Assembly: GCA_023425485.1 (NCBI GenBank)
Contig: JAFACO010000093.1
Span: 1 to 12,190, forward strand
Origin: Bacillota bacterium
GTDB lineage: Bacteria; Bacillota; Clostridia; Lachnospirales; Lachnospiraceae
Reading direction: 5' to 3'
Length of the DNA stretch: 12,190 nucleotides
Position 1 is the stretch's first letter; the number at the start of each line of letters is the position of its first letter. Below, piece after piece: positions 6,040 through 12,190 of this stretch. The notes under the pieces were generated by a model. The model was not told where the DNA came from and made no database searches. It saw only the letters and a program-made list of their open reading frames with translations. A program made the position numbers and the translations under genes.

Positions 6040-7689
6040 TTACTTTACATTTGCATTTAATTCTTCCAATGCGGATTGTACTTCAGGAAGTTTCTGATTT
6101 ACCCAAGCTGTCCAATCAGCTTCGATATCCTTTGAGGTTAACAATTCAGCTATTTTAGTATAAGTCTCATTTTCTAAACCAGATGTAGCCTGTGCATAGG
6201 ATTCTGATGTGTAGAAGGAGTAATCAGCATTTACAGGAATAATTGTGGTCTGACTTTCGTCGCTGAAAATTTCCATTGCATTTAAATAAATATCGCGTTC
6301 CCATTGAGGATAGGAAGGGCTGATTAATGCAAAGGCATCGCTGTTACCACCGGTACGAGCCCATGGCCAAGTACCATTGCTGTAAGGATTAATAAATTCG
6401 CCGTTTTCATCTTGCTTCCATAAGCAAACAACTTCTTCACCTTCATACTTCCAGTCAACATCTTTGATACCATAATTACGGAAATAGTAACCTTCGTCAG
6501 ATACCAGGTAATCAAGAACTGCCTGCCATCTAGCTGCTTTTTCATCGGAGATGCTATGGCTCATAGCAGTTTGTGACCATTGGTCATTGGTCTGCCAGGT
6601 AAGGAACTTCCCGTCCTGTCCTTTAACGAAGGCTAAGTCCATTGCTTCCTGTGAATTAATATCTGCATTTGCATCTTCAAAGGTCTTTCTGATCTTATCC
6701 ATTTCACCTACGGTTGTGTTATAAGCGGTTGCAGCAAAAAGCTTACCTGCTGCAAAATTATTTACTGCATCACCATCCTGAACCATTGGCTGATCCGCCC
6801 AGATGATACCTCTGTCATATAAATCCTTTGTTGTTTTTACTGCCTCAAGGCTGTTTGCAGAAGCTGCACCCCAGCTCCAGGTACCATCAGCTGCTTGTTC
6901 AAAGGATACTAAGTAAGGAGCAATCGAACCAGTGATGTATTTAGGGAACGCCCAACTTGCACCAGTAAGAATTCCGATGGTGTTTTTAGCACCATTCTGA
7001 CCTGGATCCCCAGCAATAACAGTTTCAACAAGGGTTAACCACTCATCCCAAGTATAAATATTGTCTTCTTTATATAATCCAACAGATTTTGCCCAATCCT
7101 TACGGTAAATATAACCTTGTGGAATTGAGAAATTATATTTACTAGTATCCATCGCTGCAGGCCAAGCATAAAGTTTGTTATCTACAGCAAATTTTTTACC
7201 TGTTACCATGTTGTCAAAGGCTGCCTTAAGATTAGGATAAGTATCAAGATCATATGGTCTAAGTAATCCTGCATCCACCCACTCAAGATACTCGCTGTAA
7301 CGTGTAGGAGCTACGTCCAGCATCATAATGTCAGGAGCAGAATCAGAGTTGATCCACATACGGGTCTGGTCAACATAATTGGACCAGGTTAAAGGCCAGA
7401 AATCAAATTCTACATTAAAAGTATCGCATAACCATTTAAAATTAGCAGCAACTTCCCCATTCTCAGTTAGACCTGCTTTTTCTGCATCAATTGCACTCAT
7501 AGTAAAGGTTAATTTTTCAGCATAGGGATTCTCCGCTTCCCCTGTTGTTCCATCTTCCTCTTTTACAGTGCCATCAGTTTTCCCTGGGTCGGTACTATCT
7601 TTTTCTTTATTGCTGGAGCAGGCAGTAAATACGCTTGTAACCATGATAAGTACTAAGATAGCTGATACAATTCTTCTTAAATTTTTCAC
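6040..7689 (-). CDS. ABC transporter sugar-binding lipoprotein (extracellular solute-binding protein, LplA-like)
   Basis: The 549-residue product starts with a lipoprotein signal: basic MKNLRR, a hydrophobic stretch to residue 20, then the lipobox VFTAC with Cys24 as the lipidated residue. An acidic, Ser/Thr-rich tether of about 30 residues follows. The rest is a large, Trp-rich cluster-type solute-binding fold of the size typical for LplA-like Firmicute oligosaccharide binders. It would capture a plant oligosaccharide outside the membrane and pass it to an ABC permease. The usual LplB/LplC-type permease genes are not adjacent; glycosidases flank it on both sides. Translation starts with GTG at 7689 behind a perfect GGAGG 6 nt away. 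The upstream 246-bp region holds candidate operator sequences and may carry its own promoter. The ligand cannot be read from sequence; context suggests an apiose-containing glycoside. Confidence 0.88.
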   Translation of the reverse strand: MKNLRRIVSAILVLIMVTSVFTACSSNKEKDSTDPGKTDGTVKEEDGTTGEAENPYAEKLTFTMSAIDAEKAGLTENGEVAANFKWLCDTFNVEFDFWPLTWSNYVDQTRMWINSDSAPDIMMLDVAPTRYSEYLEWVDAGLLRPYDLDTYPNLKAAFDNMVTGKKFAVDNKLYAWPAAMDTSKYNFSIPQGYIYRKDWAKSVGLYKEDNIYTWDEWLTLVETVIAGDPGQNGAKNTIGILTGASWAFPKYITGSIAPYLVSFEQAADGTWSWGAASANSLEAVKTTKDLYDRGIIWADQPMVQDGDAVNNFAAGKLFAATAYNTTVGEMDKIRKTFEDANADINSQEAMDLAFVKGQDGKFLTWQTNDQWSQTAMSHSISDEKAARWQAVLDYLVSDEGYYFRNYGIKDVDWKYEGEEVVCLWKQDENGEFINPYSNGTWPWARTGGNSDAFALISPSYPQWERDIYLNAMEIFSDESQTTIIPVNADYSFYTSESYAQATSGLENETYTKIAELLTSKDIEADWTAWVNQKLPEVQSALEELNANVK

Positions 7690-7695
7690 AAAAAT

Positions 7696-7700
7696 CCTCC
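7696..7700 (-). promoter_or_regulatory. Strong ribosome binding site for the GTG-started solute-binding protein
   Basis: GGAGG lies 6 nt before the GTG at 7689. The signal peptide begins right there (MKNLRRIVSA), so the GTG start is well supported and no in-frame ATG competes. Confidence 0.8.
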
Positions 7701-7727
7701 TTTTTTGATATAAATTTATTTACAACT

Positions 7728-7742
7728 GCCTCTGAAAGAGGC
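7728..7742 (-). other. Short GC-rich hairpin in the solute-binding protein leader
   Basis: Arms GCCTCT and AGAGGC form a perfect 6-bp stem around a 3-nt loop, about 38 nt before the GTG start. No T-run follows on the minus strand, so it is not a good terminator. It may be a 5' leader element that stabilises the binding-protein message. Confidence 0.35.
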
Positions 7743-7781
7743 TTATTGTTAAAAGCGGGTTCTGATTAGTTCAAATTCAAT

Positions 7782-7795
7782 CAAAACCGTTTACA
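7782..7795 (-). promoter_or_regulatory. Degenerate cre / LacI-family operator candidate
   Basis: The minus strand reads TGTAAACGGTTTTG, matching 12 of 14 positions of the Firmicute catabolite-responsive consensus TGWNANCGNTNWCA; the last two positions differ. The central CG with flanking dyad is the form used by CcpA and by local LacI-type sugar repressors. It lies 93 nt upstream of the solute-binding protein start. The match was made by eye against a loose consensus, and a chance hit in AT-rich DNA is possible. Confidence 0.4.
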
Positions 7796-7809
7796 AGGCA
7801 GAATGAAAC

Positions 7810-7824
7810 TGTCATATTATGACA
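7810..7824. promoter_or_regulatory. Perfect 15-bp palindrome, candidate regulator operator
   Basis: TGTCATATTATGACA has perfect 7-bp arms around a single central base. It lies upstream of the solute-binding protein gene, 15 bp from the degenerate cre-type box. A one-base centre cannot form an RNA hairpin loop, which points to a DNA site bound by a dimeric regulator. The regulator is not in the window and cannot be named. The minus-strand TTGTCA at its edge could overlap a promoter -35. Confidence 0.5.
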
Positions 7825-7935
7825 AAATGTATTATTATCTGACCTCTTGAATTAATTATAGCGTATTAATATTAGAAAAGGAATGTGATGTAATCAGTAA
7901 TTTTGGTGTAAAAATCAGATGGTGAAAACTCCTAT

Positions 7936-8955
7936 TTATCTGAATTCCACAGAATCTCCTGGAAGCAATTCGGAATTGTTCTTAATATGTTCAATTAGTT
8001 CTTCCACTCTGGTATAAGCCACAGCAACATAAGTATCTGCTGCACCGTAATACACGGTGATTCTGCCGGTCTCTGCATCACAAAGGGTTGCACAGGGGAA
8101 GCATACATTTGGTACAAAGCCCACAGTTTCATAGGTCTTCTCCGGTGTCAGTATATAATCTCTGGTACGATATAACACCTTGGAAGGACAATCAAGGTCT
8201 AAGAGAGCTGCTCCGATGCTGTAGACAAAACCATTACAAGTTCCAGAAACACCGTGATAGATTAAAAGCCAACCTTCCGTGGTTTCAATTGGAATAGGAC
8301 CCGCACCAATCTTTAAGCCCTGCCACCAACCGGAACCACCTCTGGTCATAACTCTTCTATGTTTTCCCCAATGTACCATATCAGGACTTTCGCTTAAGAA
8401 AATGTCACCGAACGGTGTATGTCCGCTATCACTTGGTCTGCTAAGCAGCATGTATTTATCTTTTATTTTTCTAGGGAATAAAACGCCATTACGATTAAAG
8501 GGAACAAAAGTATTTTCCAGACGAACAAATTCTTTAAAATCCTTTGTCATACCAAGTCCAAGTGTCGGCCCTCCAAACTCTGTGCACCAAACGATGTAAT
8601 AGATATCCTCCAACTTTACGACTCTTGGATCATAAGCGTAGGTTGGTTGATAAGGTTGCCCGCTTTCATCCTTCCACTTAATCTCTTCATCAGTAATATC
8701 CCACTTTAGACCATCTACACTATGCCCAACATGCAGCATTGCTTTTCCATGCTTGTGATCCGCACGAAATACACCTGCAAACCCATCACCAAACGGAACC
8801 ACTGCACTGTTAAATACCCTGGCGGTGCTTGGTGTTGGGTTCCAATCAATGATTGGATTTTCCGTATGTCGCCAAATTACACTTGTATCGTCAGCTTTTC
8901 TTTCCTGCCAAGGAATATTTTTTAATGCATCACCTATAATTTTAATATTGCTCAT
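7936..8955 (-). CDS. GH130 beta-1,4-mannooligosaccharide phosphorylase-like enzyme
   Basis: The 339-residue product is a five-bladed beta-propeller of GH130, close to subfamily 2. It shows NPIIDWNPTPSTARVFNSAV (33-52), YAYDPRVVK (106-114, with D109 as the expected catalytic acid), FNRNGVLFPRKI (153-164), LSRPSDSGHTPFGDIFLSES (171-190), YHGV (233-236) and YYGAADT (302-308). These phosphorylases split beta-mannosides with inorganic phosphate, releasing mannose 1-phosphate in the cytoplasm. The conserved Arg and His residues in these blocks bind phosphate in characterised members. The length is normal and no signal peptide is seen, as expected for a phosphorylase. It follows the very large glycosidase gene by 81 nt, probably in one operon, and precedes the candidate regulatory region. 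The family is certain; beta-1,4-mannooligosaccharide versus another beta-mannoside is less so. Confidence 0.9.
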   Translation of the reverse strand: MSNIKIIGDALKNIPWQERKADDTSVIWRHTENPIIDWNPTPSTARVFNSAVVPFGDGFAGVFRADHKHGKAMLHVGHSVDGLKWDITDEEIKWKDESGQPYQPTYAYDPRVVKLEDIYYIVWCTEFGGPTLGLGMTKDFKEFVRLENTFVPFNRNGVLFPRKIKDKYMLLSRPSDSGHTPFGDIFLSESPDMVHWGKHRRVMTRGGSGWWQGLKIGAGPIPIETTEGWLLIYHGVSGTCNGFVYSIGAALLDLDCPSKVLYRTRDYILTPEKTYETVGFVPNVCFPCATLCDAETGRITVYYGAADTYVAVAYTRVEELIEHIKNNSELLPGDSVEFR

Positions 8956-9036
8956 ATATAACCCAGCCTTTCTTACTATCTACAAATGTATGTCTCTCTA
9001 GTACAAATTCAATCCTGTACTTGCTATATTTTATTG
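8956..9036. other. 81-bp gap between the large glycosidase and GH130 genes
   Basis: A 6-bp dyad AGTACA/TGTACT with a 10-nt spacer lies at 9000-9021. There is no T-run after it, and only a weak AAGG-type ribosome binding site precedes the GH130 ATG. I see no convincing terminator or promoter, so the two genes are probably co-transcribed. Confidence 0.4.
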
Positions 9037-12000
9037 CTATCTTGCTTCATTACTATAATGCATTTGTCCATCTTCTTTAAATAATACCAGATCACCTTTC
9101 GGGATAATTTCTTTATCGTTAACTACAAGCTTGCCGTTAATGTAAGCACCAAGCAACTCACCCTTTTTATCAATCCAGAGCTTCGCTCCTCTTTGCCCCT
9201 TTACAAAGGCTTTGATTTTTGTACCCGTTACCAGATCAGTAAAGGAAATTGAGGTTGCTTCTCCTTCATTAACAAGGGTGTACAAGGTGCAGTCTTGATA
9301 TGCCATTGGATAAAGTAAAATACTTGGATTTACCTCTTTATCCGTTACACAGCAAATCTGATTGCTAACACCAGCTTCTTTCATGGCAAACTCATAAAGT
9401 TTTACGACTGCTTCCAGAGAATCACCGATTTCAAGGGATAGCGGACAATGAATCAGCTTTCCTTTTCCAATAGAAGAGACACGGACTTTATTTTCTCTAT
9501 CTTCTGAATAAATCACTTTATTCAAGGCTTTTGAGGGATTCATAAACCCGACGCACTCGCGAAAACTGGTGAAGTAACTATTATCATCAATGAAAACCTT
9601 TTCAACGCTGTTACTGTTACATACTTCTGTCTCAACTCCAAGTTCCTCAAATCGTTTGCAGTTATTTCCATATTGATCAAGCTCCGCACAGCCTGAAATC
9701 AACACTGTTTTACCAGCTTTCATGTATTTCACTAACAATTCCCAGGTTTCCTTGGTCATCATCTGTGCAGCTGGGAATATAATCAGTTTTGGATTTCCAA
9801 TTTGTGTTAGATTATCTTCTTTAAAACATTCTTCGAGCACTAAATCCGACTGCAGTTTCAAATGATAGTGCAGTGCAAATAAAGAATTCAGAATTCCTCT
9901 TCTTGCAAAACGACTGTCCGCAGAATAATACAAGGTAGACGGATGTATGGTCAGTATCTCCACTTTCTCTTCCTGTCTTCCAATCATATTGCCTGCCATT
10001 TTTGCTTCAATAAGAGTTAAAAGTCTTGTAATCTTCATATGAGGAGTTTCCGACTTATCGGCTCTAAGAAGTCCTAACGCTATCTCGCAGTTATCCAACA
10101 TATTAGGATCACTGTTTAATTGCCATTGTATCCAATTTCCAAAGGAGTATAATAATTTCCTTTCCAGTACCTGTGCATATTCCTGCTCAGTCATTCTCAT
10201 TTTTCCACGTAGGTCGTCATAGTGATAGACACCTAATTCTTGTGCGCAGCAAGGAATTCCTCTTACACGGTTTAAGAAATATTCTGCAAATATTGCAGAA
10301 TCCTCATGCCATTGATGCCAGTTAACCATATCAAAGTGACCTTTATACACCTCATATTGCTGGGAAGGAACACGCAAGCTTTCATCTCTGCCCATCATGA
10401 ATAACATATTAGGATTTGCACTTTTAACTGCCTGACGAAGCTCTGCTACCCATCCACTATAGGATTCTCGAGCAAAGCAATTGAAATCAGCAATCATTGC
10501 ATAATTAACGTAAACATCCTTGCGATCATATCCTCTGCTAAACTGCTCCAAAGCCGGAACATCAATCTCCTCAAAGGAAGTATAAGCAATGGATGGGAAA
10601 CCCCATGCTTTTCGCAGTAAGGTAATATCATCTTTATATTTTTCCTTTAACCATTGAATCCAATGTAATCTCTCATATTCATCTCCCGAAGGTCTTGCTG
10701 TTGTCCATCTGCCTGGAATAGAATAGGAAGGTTCATTAATTGCATCCACCGATACATTGGACCAGCTTCCAAATCGTTTGGCGAAAGAGGTAAAGGCTAT
10801 GATTGTTTTCTTTCTTGCCTCTGGATTATGGATAGGACACTGTTTCCTGTTCCAATGATTGAACACATATGCCCCTAATACGAATTGAACTGGCAGTCCA
10901 TGACATGCGGCTGTAAAAAAGAACGCCTCCAAAGCTCGAAGAGATCCTTCTTTAATCCTTCCTTCCACTTCGTAAAATTCATTATATTTCTGCCATATTC
11001 CCGTTCTAATGAGATTAAAGCCCATTTCTTTAAGTTCCAGCATTTCCTGATCACAAAGGTGAACATTCAAACTGGTAAAACAATTTCGATAAACATCCGT
11101 TGTAAAATAAGTCGTACCATGGATAGGGTATATCTGATCCTCTTGCATACAAAAATCAGTGGATATCCTGGTATTAATCGTAAGTGGCTTGAATTCCTTC
11201 AGTGTCTCTCTTATGGTGCTATCAGACAGCTTATAGAAGCCTGTCATTTCTTTTGCAAGTAAAATTCCATCCTTAGTTAACGTTGCTTCTATTTTATAAA
11301 AGCCTTCCTTTAGATCCTTCAACTGTAGAAATTTAGAATAGATTTCACCACTGTTGTCGATATCTTCATAACAATATTCCAGGATAAAATCATCTTTACT
11401 CTTATCAAAAACTCTAACCTTAAATATATATGGTCTTGGTGAGTTAACCCGTATATTGTTGTCTGTTTTGTTATCTGTATTGTTGTCTGTTTTGTTGTCT
11501 GCATTGTTGTCTGCATTGTTGTCTGCATTGTTGTCTGTATTTCTGCTTCCACTGTTAAATCTTATAGCAACTGTTAAACTCGGTGTTTCCAGCTCTGTAT
11601 AACGCGCATATTCAGAAGTAATTAACAACGACACTCGATCTAGTAGTTCATGAAATATCATTCCTGATAGAAGTTTAAGACCTGCCTCTGTGTTATAATA
11701 GTTGGTTTGCTGAGGTATGAAATTTAGAAAAACAAGGGCACCGCTCGTCCTGTGTTCCACTTTAGTAATTGGTACAGATATCAGCCTGTTGTTCTTATCC
11801 TTCCAACCACATATGGTAGCAAGATCCGCCTCTATATGTCCAACCTCATCAGGCCACTCCACTGGTTCTTCTACAATAGAACCAAAATGATAGTTCACCC
11901 CATAGGTTTCCTTCATGTCAGGAAATTCTCCCGCTTCATACAGTTCTCGTATAAAGTCGTAACGTGAATCTAAAACTTCGAGCTTAAGTTCATCACACAT

Positions 12001-12190
12001 AGCTCCAGTGCTTACATATTCATCTAGTACACGGAAGGTGCGAATTGCTTCATTGGTCTCTTCAAAATAAATTACTTTATCATCCTTTATTACATAAGGA
12101 ATACAAAATGGTTTTACTCCTATATTTAATAAACTACCGCCGCTTTGATAATAGTTTAAAATTGTTCCTAATCCATTTTCAGGGTAGTAA
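9037..12190 (-). CDS. Very large clan GH-A (GH42/GH2-like) glycoside hydrolase, N-terminus outside the window
   Basis: The frame is open without a stop from 12190 to the TAG at 9037, at least 1,050 residues. An internal ATG at 12000 is not the start. The 63 upstream codons carry GGSLLNIG and PFCIPY, as seen in the glutamine-amidotransferase-like domains of large glycosidases. Counting from that ATG, a beta-rich region holds a TDNN/ADNN repeat (155-182). A TIM barrel spans about 285-640 with INEPS (acid/base candidate E423) and AQELG (nucleophile candidate E588). A second amidotransferase-like domain (about 690-870) resembles the GH42 trimerisation domain, and a beta-strand tail ends the protein. 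Family relatives hydrolyse beta-galactosides or related glycosides. The likely partner is the GH130 gene just downstream. No secretion signal can be judged because the N-terminus is missing. The substrate is unknown. Confidence 0.78.
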   Translation of the reverse strand, partial: YYPENGLGTILNYYQSGGSLLNIGVKPFCIPYVIKDDKVIYFEETNEAIRTFRVLDEYVSTGAMCDELKLEVLDSRYDFIRELYEAGEFPDMKETYGVNYHFGSIVEEPVEWPDEVGHIEADLATICGWKDKNNRLISVPITKVEHRTSGALVFLNFIPQQTNYYNTEAGLKLLSGMIFHELLDRVSLLITSEYARYTELETPSLTVAIRFNSGSRNTDNNADNNADNNADNKTDNNTDNKTDNNIRVNSPRPYIFKVRVFDKSKDDFILEYCYEDIDNSGEIYSKFLQLKDLKEGFYKIEATLTKDGILLAKEMTGFYKLSDSTIRETLKEFKPLTINTRISTDFCMQEDQIYPIHGTTYFTTDVYRNCFTSLNVHLCDQEMLELKEMGFNLIRTGIWQKYNEFYEVEGRIKEGSLRALEAFFFTAACHGLPVQFVLGAYVFNHWNRKQCPIHNPEARKKTIIAFTSFAKRFGSWSNVSVDAINEPSYSIPGRWTTARPSGDEYERLHWIQWLKEKYKDDITLLRKAWGFPSIAYTSFEEIDVPALEQFSRGYDRKDVYVNYAMIADFNCFARESYSGWVAELRQAVKSANPNMLFMMGRDESLRVPSQQYEVYKGHFDMVNWHQWHEDSAIFAEYFLNRVRGIPCCAQELGVYHYDDLRGKMRMTEQEYAQVLERKLLYSFGNWIQWQLNSDPNMLDNCEIALGLLRADKSETPHMKITRLLTLIEAKMAGNMIGRQEEKVEILTIHPSTLYYSADSRFARRGILNSLFALHYHLKLQSDLVLEECFKEDNLTQIGNPKLIIFPAAQMMTKETWELLVKYMKAGKTVLISGCAELDQYGNNCKRFEELGVETEVCNSNSVEKVFIDDNSYFTSFRECVGFMNPSKALNKVIYSEDRENKVRVSSIGKGKLIHCPLSLEIGDSLEAVVKLYEFAMKEAGVSNQICCVTDKEVNPSILLYPMAYQDCTLYTLVNEGEATSISFTDLVTGTKIKAFVKGQRGAKLWIDKKGELLGAYINGKLVVNDKEIIPKGDLVLFKEDGQMHYSNEAR
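11455..11538 (-). repeat. In-frame 12-bp tandem repeat, seven units, inside the large glycosidase
   Basis: Seven consecutive 12-bp units (plus-strand consensus ATTGTTGTCTGC/T, with T for the first A in two units and one internal G-to-A change) encode TDNN, ADNN, ADNN, ADNK, TDNN, TDNK, TDNN. The three central units differ least, suggesting recent duplication. Because 12 is a multiple of three, gain or loss of units keeps the frame. The tract lies between predicted beta strands and probably forms a flexible hydrophilic loop. Confidence 0.9.

Larger units (their letters stand above)
7690..7935. other. 246-bp non-coding region between GH130 and solute-binding protein genes
   Basis: This is the longest non-coding stretch in the window and is very AT-rich. 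It holds a perfect 15-bp palindrome (7810-7824), a degenerate cre/LacI-type box (7782-7795), a 6-bp hairpin (7728-7742) and the ribosome binding site of the next gene. I could not find a convincing minus-strand -35/-10 pair: TTGTCA (7825-7820) lacks a good -10 at 17 nt, and CATAAT (7821-7816) lacks a good -35. No strong terminator follows GH130, so read-through into the binding-protein gene is possible. The length and dyads still make it the likeliest internal promoter/operator region of the locus. Confidence 0.55.

Noticed and set aside
7728..7742. The GCCTCT/AGAGGC hairpin as the GH130 terminator.
   Set aside because: The stem is short, no T-run follows on the minus strand, and it lies about 190 nt after the GH130 stop and close to the next start. 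A leader element is more likely.
7847..7875. Plus-strand promoter-like pair TTGAAT-17-TATTAG.
   Set aside because: It would fire against the GH130 gene with no plus-strand gene downstream. Such matches are expected by chance in AT-rich DNA.
11455..11538. CRISPR-like array.
   Set aside because: The units are 12 bp, directly adjacent and in frame in a gene. There are no spacers and no cas genes.
11319..11552. A minus-strand frame translating the repeat as MQTT units.
   Set aside because: It is the shifted reading of the 12-bp repeat inside the large glycosidase, whose own frame continues through with recognisable protein on both sides.
11998..12000. ATG at 12000 as the true start of the large glycosidase.
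   Set aside because: The frame continues open to the window edge with protein-like sequence and there is no Shine-Dalgarno before this ATG.

Overview
The window is a carbohydrate-use locus, probably from a low-GC Firmicute, most likely a plant-polysaccharide-degrading member of the Lachnospiraceae/Clostridia. This placement rests on AT-rich coding sequence, strong GGAGG-type ribosome binding sites, two GTG starts, a large Firmicute-style lipoprotein solute-binding protein and leaderless (cytoplasmic) glycosidases. It is an inference from style and protein families. No marker gene is present.

All nine genes lie on the minus strand, so transcription runs from high to low coordinates. In transcription order: (1) a very large clan GH-A, beta-galactosidase-like glycosidase whose N-terminus lies outside the window (<9037-12190) and which carries a seven-unit in-frame 12-bp tandem repeat; (2) a GH130 beta-mannoside phosphorylase (7936-8955); (3) a 246-bp intergenic region with a perfect 15-bp palindrome, a degenerate cre/LacI-type box and a small hairpin; (4) a lipoprotein sugar-binding protein (6040-7689), followed by an intercistronic hairpin; (5) a GH32/GH43-like beta-propeller hydrolase (4425-5939); (6) a DUF5060 + apiosidase-like (DUF4038/GH140-type) hydrolase (2693-4327); (7) an Amidohydro_2 metallohydrolase (1919-2677); (8) an OiaC-like sugar isomerase/decarboxylase-fold protein (1025-1861); (9) an ApnO-like dehydrogenase (94-942); (10) the first 24 codons of a Gfo/Idh/MocA oxidoreductase (1-72).

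Genes 6-10 together look like an oxidative D-apiose route. An apiosidase frees apiose, the branched furanose of rhamnogalacturonan II, apiogalacturonan and apiosyl-flavonoids. A Gfo/Idh/MocA dehydrogenase would make apionolactone and a lactonase (amidohydrolase) would open it to D-apionate. ApnO would then give 3-oxo-isoapionate, and OiaC would decarboxylate that to L-erythrulose. Each step has a plausible enzyme here, side by side and tightly spaced. The ApnO and OiaC calls rest on remembered family resemblance, and the lactonase and dehydrogenase roles rest mainly on context.

None of the hydrolases has a visible signal peptide (the N-terminus of the large one is unseen). The picture is therefore uptake of small apiose- (and perhaps mannose- or galactose-) containing glycosides or oligosaccharides through an ABC importer, with intracellular dismantling. 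The importer's permeases and ATPase, the transcription regulator and the L-erythrulose-processing kinase/isomerases are not in the window. I saw no RNA genes, insertion sequences, CRISPR arrays or origins.
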